Source of the DNA: Nitrococcus sp.
GTDB taxonomy: Bacteria > Pseudomonadota > Gammaproteobacteria > Nitrococcales > Nitrococcaceae
Length of the DNA stretch: 16,807 bases
Direction of reading: 5' to 3'
NCBI GenBank assembly: GCA_030452365.1
Contig: JAKDMK010000010.1
Coordinates: 1-16,807 of the forward strand
Part shown: positions 4,156-12,164 of the stretch, one piece after another
Layout of the letters: every line of letters starts with the position of its first letter
How positions within the stretch are numbered: position 1 is the stretch's first letter
The notes under the pieces: model-generated
Database searches by the model: none
What the model saw: only the letters and a program-made list of their open reading frames with translations
What the model was told of the DNA's origin: nothing
Program-made: the position numbers and the translations under genes

Positions 4156-6726
4156 ATGAGCACCGCCGCCGCGGAACCCCGCCCGCACACTCCCATGATG
4201 CAGCAATACCTGCGCATCAAGGCGCAACATCCAGACGTTCTGCTGTTCTACCGCATGGGTGATTTCTACGAGCTCTTCTTCGACGATGCCCGGCGGGCAG
4301 CAAAGCTATTGGACATCACTCTGACCAGCCGCGGCGAATCGGCTGGTGAACCGATCCCGATGGCCGGAGTCCCGGCTCACGCTTATGAAGCCTACCTCGG
4401 CAAGCTGGTGCGCCGCGGGGAGTCAGTGGCGATCTGTGAACAAATCGGTGACCCGGCGACGGCAAAAGGCCCCGTGGAACGCCGCGTCATGCGCATCGTC
4501 ACCCCAGGCACGCTCACCGATGAGGCTTTGCTCGACGAGCGCCAGAGTACTTTGCTGGCGGCCGTAAAAAGCAACGCCGGGTGCTTTGGCATTGCCGCCC
4601 TGGAACTTGCCAGTGGCCGGTTTACCGTAAGCGAGGTGGCCAGCGCCGATGACCTGCAGGCCGAGCTCGAGCGGCTGCGCCCGGCGGAGCTTCTGCTCGA
4701 AGAAGACGTTGCCGCACCGGCGCCGATTGCGCAGCACCCGGGGCTAACGCATTGCCCCTCATGGCATTTCGATACCGACACCGCGCAGCGCCTGCTCACC
4801 CGCCAATTCGGCACTCAGGATCTGCACGGCTTCGGCGTAGCGGACCTTGCGCTTGCGGTTGGTGCGGCCGGCTGCCTGCTGCAGTATGTCAGCGATACCC
4901 AGCGCGCCGCACTTCCGCATATCCGCGGTTTTCGGGTCGAGGCGCGTGATGAAAGTGTCATCCTCGATGCGGCGAGCCGGCGCAATCTGGAGCTGGAATA
5001 CACGCTCTCCGGTAGCTCCGAGCACACGCTCGCTTGGGTGCTCGATAGCACCGTCACCGGCATGGGCAGCCGCCTACTGCGGCGCTGGATCAATCGGCCC
5101 CTGCGGGACCATGAGCGGCTGCGCCACCGCCAGCAGGCATTGACAGCCCTTATGGGCAACGTGTCTCTGCGTGAACTGCGCCAGCGCCTGCAAGGCATGG
5201 CCGATGTGGAACGGATCACGGCGCGGATCGCGATGAAATCCGCACGCCCGCGGGATCTGACGGGGTTGCGCGCGGCCTTGAGGCGGCTGCCGCAAATTCG
5301 CGCAACTTTGGATGCCTGCGACGCCCCACGCCTCGCCGAGCTGGCCACGGCGCTCGGCGATCATTCAACGGCACTGGTTCTGCTCGGGCGCGCCCTGGCG
5401 GACGACCCTCCGGTCCTAATTCGCGACGGTGGTGTCATCGCCGAGGGCTACGACCCGCCGCTCGATGAGCTGCGCGGGCTCTGGCGCAACGCCGATGAGT
5501 ATCTGCTCGACCTCGAGACGCGCGAGCGCGAGGCGACCGGGATCGCTAATCTCAAGGTGCGCTACAACCGCGTCCACGGCTACTACATCGAGATCAGCCG
5601 CGGGCAAATCCACTTGGCGCCGGATCATTACCTCCGGCGCCAGACGCTCAAAGGCGCGGAGCGCTACATTACCCCGGAGCTGAAGTCGTTCGAGGACAAG
5701 GTTCTCTCCGCTCGCGAACGGGCATTATCGCGCGAGAAAGCCCTCTATGAGGAGCTACTGGAAAAGCTGACCACAGGGCTCGATGCGCTGATCCGCTGCG
5801 CCGAGGCCTTGGCAGAGGTGGACACCCTCGCCTGCCTGGCCGAGCGCGCCGAAACGCTAGGCTATGTCCGGCCCGTGCTGACTGCACAAACCGGACTATG
5901 GATCGACGGGGGGCGCCACCCGGTGGTCGAGCAAGTGCTGGAGGAGCCATTCGTCGCCAACGATCTGAGCCTCGATGATACAAACCGGATGCTAGTCATC
6001 ACCGGACCCAACATGGGCGGCAAATCCACCTTTATGCGGCAAACCGCGTTAATCGTGCTGCTTGCGCACATCGGCAGCTTCGTGCCGGCAAGCCGGGCGG
6101 TGATCGGGCCGATCGACCGCATTTTCACGCGCATTGGCGCCTCGGACGACTTGGCCGGCGGCCGCTCGACGTTTATGGTGGAGATGACCGAAACGGCCAC
6201 CATTCTCCACAATGCCACGCGCGAGAGTCTGGTGTTGCTCGACGAGGTCGGCCGCGGCACCAGCACTTTCGATGGCCTAGCGCTGGCCTGGGCGAGCGCC
6301 GCCGAGCTCGCCGCGCGGCTCCATGCCTTCACCTTGTTTGCCACCCATTACTTCGAGCTGACTACGCTGCCCGAGCGCTACGCCAACGCGCGTAACGTCC
6401 ATCTCGATGCTGTGGAACACGGTACGGGCATCGTTTTCCTGCATGCATTGAAGGAAGGTCCCGCCAATCAGAGCTACGGCCTGCAGGTGGCCGCGCTGGC
6501 CGGAATCCCACAGCAGGTCATCGCCGCAGCGCGGCGCAAGCTGCGGCAGCTGGAAGTGACGGCGCAGGCGCAATCCCCTGCTCCACTGGGCCAGTTACCC
6601 CTGTTCGAGTCATCGCCCAAGGTACCGGCACTCGACCGTCTGCGCGAGCTCGATCCCGATCAGCTCACGCCACGCCAGGCACTGGAGCTGCTCTACGAGC
6701 TCAAGGCACTTGCCGGCAAAGGTTGA
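4156..6726 (+). CDS. mutS: DNA mismatch repair protein MutS
   Basis: The 856-residue product is full-length MutS (E. coli has 853). It recognises base mismatches and, with MutL, starts strand-specific repair. Visible parts are the mismatch-probing F-Y-E in GDFYELF (F37, E39), the connector and lever regions, Walker [10 protein letters not shown] (617-625), Walker B LLDE with D696/E697 then GRGTSTFDG, and FATHYFEL. The C-terminal QLPLF (813-817) matches the beta-clamp-binding consensus, followed by a tetramerisation segment ([21 protein letters not shown]). The ATG at 4156 has GGAG just upstream and gives the family N-terminus (HTPMMQQYL). Upstream in-frame starts (TTG 4048, ATG 4132) lack a ribosome site. 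Its stop abuts the convergent gene with no gap. Confidence 0.97.
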   Translation: MSTAAAEPRPHTPMMQQYLRIKAQHPDVLLFYRMGDFYELFFDDARRAAKLLDITLTSRGESAGEPIPMAGVPAHAYEAYLGKLVRRGESVAICEQIGDPATAKGPVERRVMRIVTPGTLTDEALLDERQSTLLAAVKSNAGCFGIAALELASGRFTVSEVASADDLQAELERLRPAELLLEEDVAAPAPIAQHPGLTHCPSWHFDTDTAQRLLTRQFGTQDLHGFGVADLALAVGAAGCLLQYVSDTQRAALPHIRGFRVEARDESVILDAASRRNLELEYTLSGSSEHTLAWVLDSTVTGMGSRLLRRWINRPLRDHERLRHRQQALTALMGNVSLRELRQRLQGMADVERITARIAMKSARPRDLTGLRAALRRLPQIRATLDACDAPRLAELATALGDHSTALVLLGRALADDPPVLIRDGGVIAEGYDPPLDELRGLWRNADEYLLDLETREREATGIANLKVRYNRVHGYYIEISRGQIHLAPDHYLRRQTLKGAERYITPELKSFEDKVLSARERALSREKALYEELLEKLTTGLDALIRCAEALAEVDTLACLAERAETLGYVRPVLTAQTGLWIDGGRHPVVEQVLEEPFVANDLSLDDTNRMLVITGPNMGGKSTFMRQTALIVLLAHIGSFVPASRAVIGPIDRIFTRIGASDDLAGGRSTFMVEMTETATILHNATRESLVLLDEVGRGTSTFDGLALAWASAAELAARLHAFTLFATHYFELTTLPERYANARNVHLDAVEHGTGIVFLHALKEGPANQSYGLQVAALAGIPQQVIAAARRKLRQLEVTAQAQSPAPLGQLPLFESSPKVPALDRLRELDPDQLTPRQALELLYELKALAGKG

Positions 6727-7338
6727 TCACCTAGTACCCGAAAAGCTCACCACCAAGTAGCCCACGCGGGCCTTGGCGCCCGTCAGAATCGGCTCGCCGT
6801 CACCGACCAGTAGGCTATCGAAATCGACCGTCTCATAAAGACGCTTCACGCTCGCGCGCAGCGCGGCCGGATCATCGAGCTTCGCCTCAGGTAACAGCCG
6901 GCACTTGCCCGGCGGGTCGCTGATGATTGCATCACCGACCAGCAGCAGACTGCGCTCCGGCCAAAAGAGTGCCACCTCACCTGGTGATTTGCCGGAGGCA
7001 TCGAGTACCTGGAACGGCCCAATGCGCTGATTCACCGCCAGATCTCCATCGATCTGCGTCCCCTGCTCCCGGGCATGACCCGCATCGGCCGGATGCATCA
7101 ATACCTGCGCGCCGGTACGCTCGCGCACTCGGTTGGCCGCGCGCGAGTGGTTGCGGTTGGTGAGCACTATGTGTGCCACGCCCATCGCGACGAGGCGCTC
7201 CAGCTCTTCATCCTCGGGTTCGACGGGATCAATGACAAGATTGCCTCCGGGGTGCGCCACCCAATGGCCGTTGAAATTGTAGTTTTGCGGCTGGGCCAAC
7301 CGCGACCACATATGAATGCCCTCGACGATCTCCCGCAT
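6727..7338 (-). CDS. Metallo-beta-lactamase-fold protein lacking metal ligands
   Basis: The 203-residue product follows the metallo-beta-lactamase fold: GHWVAHPGGNLVIDP (24-38), a helix, VAHIVLTNRNHSRAANRV, SGKSPGEVALFW, LLLVGDAI and SLLVGDGEPI. The zinc motif THxHxDH is replaced by T60-N-R-N-H-S-R, the second-site GHSPG reads GKSPG, and the late GHGxP reads GDGEP. Only the bridging-type aspartate in VGDAI remains, so zinc hydrolase activity is unlikely. A branch of this superfamily with LTNRxH in place of the motif exists, so this looks like a stable variant rather than a recent mutation. GAGG lies upstream of the ATG. Its stop codon at 6727-6729 directly abuts the mutS stop, leaving no room for a terminator outside the genes. 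Confidence 0.75.
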   Translation of the reverse strand: MREIVEGIHMWSRLAQPQNYNFNGHWVAHPGGNLVIDPVEPEDEELERLVAMGVAHIVLTNRNHSRAANRVRERTGAQVLMHPADAGHAREQGTQIDGDLAVNQRIGPFQVLDASGKSPGEVALFWPERSLLLVGDAIISDPPGKCRLLPEAKLDDPAALRASVKRLYETVDFDSLLVGDGEPILTGAKARVGYLVVSFSGTR

Positions 7339-7572
7339 GATGCACCTCGTTAGTTCTGTGCTGGAGCCAACCGACTGTGGGATTACGTAACCCGCATCAA
7401 GTATAGAACATCTATTCGGCCCTGCTGCGGGCCCAGGCCGAGCCGCAGCTGACGGTGCAACGGCCTGTAATAATGCCTGTTAGTCGAACGACCCGGCTCG
7501 ACGCAGCATGGCGACATGCGCTAGCATAGCTGCGCAATCGCGCAATACAGCGTGCCACGAACCACCCGATGA
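7339..7572. other. Intergenic stretch with no supported gene
   Basis: This stretch between the minus-strand metallo-beta-lactamase-fold gene and the PCuAC remnant shows no intact gene. The missing N-terminal part of PCuAC should lie here. One frame reads AQAEPQLTVQ near 7430-7462, which could be a processed N-terminus, but I could not join it convincingly to the conserved part. It presumably also holds a promoter for the minus-strand gene. Confidence 0.4.
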
Positions 7573-7882
7573 CGTGATCAGTTCGCGGCCAGAGGCTCAG
7601 CCGCCGATGCGTATTGGCTGGCGAAAGCTTTCGCCGGCGCCAGGATGCACCAGAGCGTTGAGGTCAATGCTCAAAGCAAGATGCATCATGTCGAGTCAAT
7701 CCATGTGCCGGCAGGTAGGCAGCCGCGCTTTGCCCCTACGGGCTATCACATTATGTTTTTGCCGCCGCATAATGCGCTGCAATCGGGTGCCGATAACCTG
7801 CGCGTTCGCCAACGGTTCGACCCGCAGCGTTGGCTTCCTGGTCAAGGGAGCGGCGGCGCAAGGATGGTCGGAGGCGAAGTAA
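7573..7882 (+). pseudogene. Frameshifted PCuAC copper chaperone (DUF461)
   Basis: Two frames together make the C-terminal part of a periplasmic PCuAC copper(I) chaperone. The first reads AKAFAGARMHQSVEVNAQSK, then MHHVESIHVPAG, GYHIMFLPPHNALQSG (to about 7785). The second continues RVPITCAFANGSTRSVGFLV and KGAAAQGWSEAK to TAA at 7880-7882. All copper ligands survive in exact spacing: H-x10-M-x21-H-x-M. Restoring the frame needs two extra bases (or five or eight) near 7783-7787. Upstream, the frame is closed by TGA at 7570-7572 and no signal peptide or start can be joined. PCuAC and Sco jointly load the CuA site of cytochrome oxidase, and sco follows directly. A sequencing error at 7785 would explain only the frameshift, not the missing N-terminus. 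Confidence 0.75.
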
Positions 7883-7916
7883 ACCCGTCTTTATGGTTGC
7901 TATGATGAGATACGAC

Positions 7917-8522
7917 ATGAGCATACCGCGCCTGCTGAGGCCGGCGGCCATCGTGTTTGTTTGCTCGATGGTGCTTGCCGCCTGCAGCCAATCGCCGCAT
8001 CAATTTCATATGACTAACGTAACCGGTCATATGGCGGATCTGGCACTCTTTCAAATGCCAACCGCCGACGGCAGGAAGCTAACCGCGGAAGACCTCCGAG
8101 GCAAGGTGGTGACAGTCTTCTTCGGTTATACGCATTGCCCGGACGTTTGCCCCACCGCCCTTGCCAAGCTCCAAGCCGTAACGCAGCGCCTGGGCGAAGC
8201 AGCCAAGGATTTGCGTGTGCTCTTCGTGACGGTGGATCCAACGCGCGACACACAAGCGGTGCTGCAACGCTACATGGAATCGTACGGCCCACAATTTATT
8301 GCCCTGCGCCCCGACCCCGAGATCCTGCCTAAATTGACTAGCCGTTACCACATTGCCTACGTGTACGCGCAACCCGATGCCTCAGGCAACTATATCGTCA
8401 ATCACACCACGCGTTTCTTCGTCTTCGATCAAACGGGGCAAATGCGCCTGATAGGCCGCCACGAGGAAGACATCGCGGCCATCGCCAGCGATCTCGGCTA
8501 TCTGATCAATCACTCGAGCTAA
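7917..8522 (+). CDS. SCO1/SenC family copper chaperone lipoprotein
   Basis: The 201-residue product has a lipoprotein signal (basic start, hydrophobic stretch, lipobox LAAC with C23) and a thioredoxin-like Sco domain. The copper-binding C-x3-C is C74/C78 in GYTHCPDVCPTALAKL, and the third ligand is H163 in VNHTTRFFVFD. VLFVTVDPTRDT (101-112) is typical of the family. Sco proteins deliver copper to, or reduce, the CuA site of cytochrome c oxidase at the outer face of the inner membrane. The ATG at 7917 gives the cleanest signal peptide. Starts at 7893, 7902 or 7905 are also possible, and none has a strong ribosome site. The preceding PCuAC remnant ends 34 bases upstream, as expected for a former copper operon. 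Confidence 0.9.
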   Translation: MSIPRLLRPAAIVFVCSMVLAACSQSPHQFHMTNVTGHMADLALFQMPTADGRKLTAEDLRGKVVTVFFGYTHCPDVCPTALAKLQAVTQRLGEAAKDLRVLFVTVDPTRDTQAVLQRYMESYGPQFIALRPDPEILPKLTSRYHIAYVYAQPDASGNYIVNHTTRFFVFDQTGQMRLIGRHEEDIAAIASDLGYLINHSS

Positions 8523-8580
8523 GTACCAATCTGCGTAGACACATGCACGTACGTTGGCCTGCTCAACTTGGCCAGCCTGC

Positions 8581-8679
8581 GTAGGTTGATGGGGTGACGG
8601 AGGAACCCCAACACCTGCGGTAGCCGCACTGGTGGCAAACGTTGGAGTTCGCCAGCTCGCCCCAACCTACCGAGCTGGC
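8581..8679. repeat. Structured palindromic intergenic repeat
   Basis: GTAGGTTGATGGGG (8581-8594) is complementary to CCCCAACCTAC (8660-8670) apart from a two-base AT bulge. GGGGT (8591-8595) also pairs with ACCCC (8605-8609). The right arm sits exactly in the loop of a perfect 9-bp hairpin, GCCAGCTCG (8651-8659)/CGAGCTGGC (8671-8679). GTAGGTTGATG recurs at 8766-8776. GTAGGTTGGGGTGA...GAACCCCAAC-type palindromes are familiar as dispersed repeats in proteobacterial genomes, so a repeat element is the simplest reading. Confidence 0.6.
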
Positions 8680-8697
8680 AACACTACGCTCAGCTTA

Positions 8698-8747
8698 GGG
8701 CCTGTTGGCATCCACCCACGACGCCGTGGGCGGATGTCAACAGACCC
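8698..8747. repeat. Long hairpin between sco and fdxA
   Basis: The arms 8702-8720 and 8725-8743 are complementary at 17 of 19 positions around ACGC, and GGG (8698-8700)/CCC (8745-8747) extends the stem. The arms begin CTGTTG and end CAACAG. No T-tract follows on the plus strand, so if it is a terminator it is not a standard one. It may instead be a repeat element. The gap from 8523 to 8830 holds no gene that I can support. Confidence 0.6.
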
Positions 8748-8830
8748 CGATTTCCCCCTAGAGCTGTAGGTTGATGCACCTCGATGCGTCTACCTAGCAT
8801 GCCTAGTAAAGTAAGCTTGCGGAGAGCGTC

Positions 8831-9154
8831 ATGACGTATGTCGTCACCGAAAACTGTATCAAGTGCAAGTACACGGACTGCGTGGAGGTATGCCCGGTCG
8901 ATTGCTTCCACGAGGGGCCCAACTTCTTGGTAATCGACCCCGATGAGTGCATCGACTGCACGTTGTGCGAGCCCGAGTGCCCGGCCGAGGCGATATTCTC
9001 CGAGGACGACCTGCCGGACGGGCAGCGTCATTTCCTCGATCTCAACGCCGAGCTGACCCAGGGATGGCCCGTGATCACCGAGATGAAGGACGCTCCCAAG
9101 GATGCCGAGGAGTGGGACGGCAAGCCGGATAAGCTCAAGCACCTCGAGCGCTGA
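8831..9154 (+). CDS. fdxA: 7Fe ferredoxin FdxA
   Basis: The 107-residue product matches the seven-iron ferredoxin of the Azotobacter FdI type (106 residues). Cysteines C9, C17 and C50 should hold the [3Fe-4S] cluster, and C21, C40, C43 and C46 the [4Fe-4S] cluster; C12 is the extra free cysteine. The motifs are [18 protein letters not shown] and [17 protein letters not shown]. The C-terminal extension (about 57-107) with [16 protein letters not shown] is complete. It carries low-potential electrons in the cytoplasm; partners are not known from this context. GGAG lies six bases before the ATG. fdxA is next to mutS in several gammaproteobacteria such as Pseudomonas; here a copper-chaperone pair lies between. 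Confidence 0.95.
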   Translation: MTYVVTENCIKCKYTDCVEVCPVDCFHEGPNFLVIDPDECIDCTLCEPECPAEAIFSEDDLPDGQRHFLDLNAELTQGWPVITEMKDAPKDAEEWDGKPDKLKHLER

Positions 9155-9214
9155 TTCCTGGGGCAAGCGCGGTGAACCGGGCCGCCCTAAGAAGGTGCCG
9201 GCGCCCGCGCGAGA

Positions 9215-9250
9215 CTGTCATGAAACTGTCATGCTAGTAGGTTGTAATAT
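9215..9250 (+). promoter_or_regulatory. Pho box and -10 element of phoB
   Basis: CTGTCATGAAACTGTCAT (9215-9232) matches the Pho box consensus CTGTCATAWAWCTGTCAY at 17 of 18 positions; the only departure is G for A in the spacer. A -10-like TAATAT follows at 9245-9250, so the box replaces the -35 element, as in known PhoB-activated promoters. The phoB GTG is 28 bases further on. Confidence 0.9.
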
Positions 9251-9278
9251 ACGGCAGTCTCTCCGGGGGCGAATGTAG

Positions 9279-9971
9279 GTGGCAGTTAAGGTCTTGCTGA
9301 TCGAGGACGAGGCGGCCATTCGGGAGATGGTCGCAATGTCGCTGCTGGCTCGTGGCAGTTACAGCGTACACCAGGCTGACTCGGGGGAGGCGGGCCTTGC
9401 CTTGCTCGAAGTGCTCGTGCCGGACTTGGTGTTGCTCGATTGGATGCTGCCGGGCATGAGCGGCATCGAATTCGCGCGGCGATTGAAGAAGCATCCGACC
9501 CATCGTGAAATCCCCATCATCATCTTGACCGCCCGCGGTGAGGAGGAGGATAAAGTGCGGGGTCTGGAGGTGGGAGCGGACGACTTTGTCACCAAACCGT
9601 TTTCGCCCCGCGAGCTGCTCGCGCGCATCAAGGCCGTGTTGCGACGAACCGCGCCAATACCTGGGGGTGGCCAAGTCAACGTCGAGGGGCTAGCGCTCGA
9701 TCCAGTGGCGCACCGGGTATGGGTCGGCGAGGATACACTAGACATAGGCCCTACCGAGTTCCGCTTACTGCGCTTTTTCATGACCCACCCGGACCGCGTG
9801 TTCAGCCGCGCTCAGCTGCTGGACAATGTATGGGGCACCAATGTGTATGTCGAGGAGCGCACCGTCGACGTGCACATTCGGCGCTTGCGCAATGCGATCG
9901 CTGGGCGCGGCCACGACCGCCTGATCCAAACGGTGCGCGGCACAGGTTACCGTTTCTCGGCAAGACCATGA
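9279..9971 (+). CDS. phoB: Phosphate regulon response regulator PhoB
   Basis: The 230-residue product is an OmpR-family regulator with the usual PhoB length (E. coli 229). The receiver domain shows the acidic pocket E9/D10, phosphorylation site D54 ([12 protein letters not shown]), T84 and K106 (DDFVTKPF). The C-terminal winged helix (about 130-230) includes [20 protein letters not shown], the recognition region [16 protein letters not shown] and the final VRGTGYRF. When phosphorylated by PhoR it activates phosphate-starvation genes through Pho boxes, one of which lies directly upstream, so positive autoregulation is likely. The start is GTG. The stop overlaps the phoR start as ATGA, so the two are translationally coupled. 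Confidence 0.96.
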   Translation: MAVKVLLIEDEAAIREMVAMSLLARGSYSVHQADSGEAGLALLEVLVPDLVLLDWMLPGMSGIEFARRLKKHPTHREIPIIILTARGEEEDKVRGLEVGADDFVTKPFSPRELLARIKAVLRRTAPIPGGGQVNVEGLALDPVAHRVWVGEDTLDIGPTEFRLLRFFMTHPDRVFSRAQLLDNVWGTNVYVEERTVDVHIRRLRNAIAGRGHDRLIQTVRGTGYRFSARP

Positions 9972-11281
9972 TTCACGGTAATCCCTGGCCGAGGGCGCTC
10001 GTTCGCTGGGCGCTGTCGGCCGGCGTGCTGGCGCTGGCCGGCGCGGCGGCAGGGCAATTGGTTCTGTTTCTCTTCCTCGGTACGCTCGCCTGCCTGCTCT
10101 GGCAGCTGCGCAATGTTATCCGCCTGGAAAACTGGCTGCGCAAGAACCACGGTTTCAAGCCGCCCGACAGCCGCGGGCTTTGGGGGGGAATTTTCGGCGC
10201 CCTGTACAAGATGCAGCGGCGCCGCCGCGCCCGTCTTCAGCGCCTCAGGACAATATTGCATGCCTTTCGTGAGTCCATTGACGCCGTGCCCGACGGCGTC
10301 GTCGCGCTGCGCGAGCCGAGGGAAATGCAATGGTGGAATGACGCCGCCGAGCGCCTGTTGGGTATCCGCTGGCCGCAGGATCGTGGGCAGCGGCTCGATA
10401 ATCTCTACCGCAACCCTGACTTCGCCGAGTTCATCGGCGACTCGCCCGATGAGACGCGGCAAGTGACACTGCCCTCGCCGGTCGACGAACAGATTATGCT
10501 CGAGATCCGAGTGGTGCCCTATGGTCGCGAGCAGCGGCTTTTGATCGCGCGCGATGTCAGCCGCTTGCACAAGCTCGAGCGCATGCGTCGTGACTTCGTG
10601 GCTAATATCTCGCATGAGCTGCGCAGCCCGCTTACTGTGGTCCACGGACTGGCCGAGACCCTCGCCGAGCAGGATGCGGAATCCGCCACTGACCAGCGCC
10701 GCATGCTTGGCTTAGTACAGCAGCAGACGCGGCGCATGGCCCGCTTGGTGGAAGACCTTCTGCTGCTGTCGCGCTTGGAGACCACGCGCCGGCCTACCAC
10801 GCCGAAGCAGGTGGATGTGCCGGCGTTGTTGCGCGGCTTGTGCGATGAGGCCAAGGCAGCGAACGCCGAACGCGAGCACGATATCCGCCTTGAGATCATT
10901 GACGAGTGCAGCCTGCGGGCCGATGAAGCGGAGTTGCGCAGCGCCTTTTCCAATCTGCTCTTCAATGCCATCAACTACACCCCGCAGAAGGGCTCGATCA
11001 CCCTGCGCTGGTGGTGCGATGCGGCAGGGGCGCATTTTTGCGTCGCCGACACCGGCATCGGCATCGCGCCCGAGCACATCCCGCGACTGACCGAGCGCTT
11101 CTACCGCGTGGATCGTGGCCGCAGTGCGAAAACCGGCGGCACGGGGTTGGGACTGGCCATCGTCAAACACATCCTGCAGCATTACGGGGCTCGTCTCGGT
11201 ATCGAGAGCAGGCCGGGGTTGGGCAGTACCTTCTGCTGTCATTTCCCGGCCGAGACCGTATGCCTGCACCGCAATGGATAG
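9968..11281 (+). CDS. phoR: Phosphate regulon sensor kinase PhoR
   Basis: The 437-residue product has two closely spaced N-terminal membrane segments (about 10-45) with almost no periplasmic loop, as in PhoR, then a basic linker and a PAS-like domain (about 95-190). The HisKA domain has H216 in [18 protein letters not shown]. The ATPase domain shows an N box (N329-LLFN-AINY), DTGIGIA (D361), RFYRVDR and [12 protein letters not shown] (from G391). PhoR senses phosphate through the Pst/PhoU complex rather than a periplasmic ligand site, which fits the missing sensor loop. The ATG at 9968 overlaps the phoB stop by four bases. A long in-frame extension upstream would lie inside phoB and is rejected. 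Confidence 0.95.
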   Translation: MIHGNPWPRALVRWALSAGVLALAGAAAGQLVLFLFLGTLACLLWQLRNVIRLENWLRKNHGFKPPDSRGLWGGIFGALYKMQRRRRARLQRLRTILHAFRESIDAVPDGVVALREPREMQWWNDAAERLLGIRWPQDRGQRLDNLYRNPDFAEFIGDSPDETRQVTLPSPVDEQIMLEIRVVPYGREQRLLIARDVSRLHKLERMRRDFVANISHELRSPLTVVHGLAETLAEQDAESATDQRRMLGLVQQQTRRMARLVEDLLLLSRLETTRRPTTPKQVDVPALLRGLCDEAKAANAEREHDIRLEIIDECSLRADEAELRSAFSNLLFNAINYTPQKGSITLRWWCDAAGAHFCVADTGIGIAPEHIPRLTERFYRVDRGRSAKTGGTGLGLAIVKHILQHYGARLGIESRPGLGSTFCCHFPAETVCLHRNG

Positions 11282-11299
11282 GCGGAAACTGCATAAGCA

Positions 11300-11325
11300 C
11301 GGAGACAACACGTGGTCGGTCTCCG
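11300..11325 (+). terminator. Hairpin between phoR and phoU
   Basis: CGGAGAC (11300-11306) and GTCTCCG (11319-11325) form a perfect 7-bp stem with a 12-base loop. A weak T-run (CCCGTTTTCATCT) begins eight bases later. It could reduce read-through into phoU or be a processing site. The long loop and poor T-run make strong termination unlikely. Confidence 0.3.
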
Positions 11326-11382
11326 ACTACCCCGTTTTCATCTATCTAGGTAAGCTGAGGTAGAGATTTGGAGGGATTGTCG

Positions 11383-12111
11383 ATGGTTGACGAGAAGCGC
11401 TTCACCCAGCACATCTCCCGGCAGTACAACGAGGAGCTGGCACGAATCCTCAATCGGGTGATGCGCATGGGCGGTCTGGTCGAACAGCAACTAGCCGACG
11501 CCCTGCTGGCCTTGACGCAAGGCGATAGCGTCCGCGGCGAGCGCGTAGTGGCCAGCGACTACGAGGTCAACGCCGCGGAGGTGGAGCTCGACGAGGAGTG
11601 CATCTACATTCTCGCCCGCCGCCAGCCCGCTGCCAGCGATCTGCGGCTGATCATGGCGGTGATCAAGACCATCACCGATCTGGAGCGTATCGGCGACGAG
11701 GCCGAGCGGGTGGCGAGCATGGCACTGCATCTATTGGACGAGGACCGCCGCCGCAGCCCGATGGCGCAGATGCAAGCGCTCGGGAGGCAGGTGCGTCATA
11801 TGCTTGCCGGGGCGCTAGACGCCTTCGCCCGCATGGACGCGGAGAAAGCCGTGCAGGTGGCCGAGCAGGATATCGAGGCCGACCGCCAGTATGAGGGCAT
11901 TATGCGCGAGCTGATCAACGCTATGATGGACGATGTGGTGGCGGTGCCGCGCGCAATGGACATCATCTGGTCGGCGCGCGCGCTGGAGCGCATCGGCGAT
12001 CGCTCCCGCAACATCTGCGAGTACGTAGTGTACTTCGTGCACGGCAAGAACGTTCGCCACACTAGCCTTGCGCAGATGGCAAAAGAGCTCGCCGACGACC
12101 GGCGCAAATGA
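11383..12111 (+). CDS. phoU: Phosphate signalling protein PhoU
   Basis: The 242-residue product (E. coli 241) has the two three-helix repeats of PhoU. Each carries the metal-binding E/D-rich helix: TDLERIGDEAERVASMAL in the first half and RALERIGDRSRNICEYVVYFVHG in the second. PhoU links the Pst phosphate transporter to PhoR, keeping the regulon off when phosphate is plentiful. The ATG at 11383 follows GGAGGG at a seven-base distance; an in-frame TTG at 11368 is less likely. It lies 101 bases after phoR, probably in the same Pho-box-driven transcript. The usual pstSCAB genes are not between phoR and phoU and not elsewhere in the window. Confidence 0.95.
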   Translation: MVDEKRFTQHISRQYNEELARILNRVMRMGGLVEQQLADALLALTQGDSVRGERVVASDYEVNAAEVELDEECIYILARRQPAASDLRLIMAVIKTITDLERIGDEAERVASMALHLLDEDRRRSPMAQMQALGRQVRHMLAGALDAFARMDAEKAVQVAEQDIEADRQYEGIMRELINAMMDDVVAVPRAMDIIWSARALERIGDRSRNICEYVVYFVHGKNVRHTSLAQMAKELADDRRK

Positions 12112-12164
12112 TCGACATCCTCGGTGGCCGAGTACCAGTCGTCTTGGATATGAACCCAGCCTTG

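Noticed and set aside
7645..7905. Independent 86-residue gene
   Set aside because: It starts in the middle of the PCuAC domain and its last 40 residues are out of frame with the family; it is part of the frameshifted pseudogene.
9719..9967. Long N-terminal extension of PhoR inside phoB
   Set aside because: The extension is in a shifted frame of the PhoB DNA-binding domain, is not membrane- or sensor-like, and the ATGA overlap at 9968 is the normal coupling.
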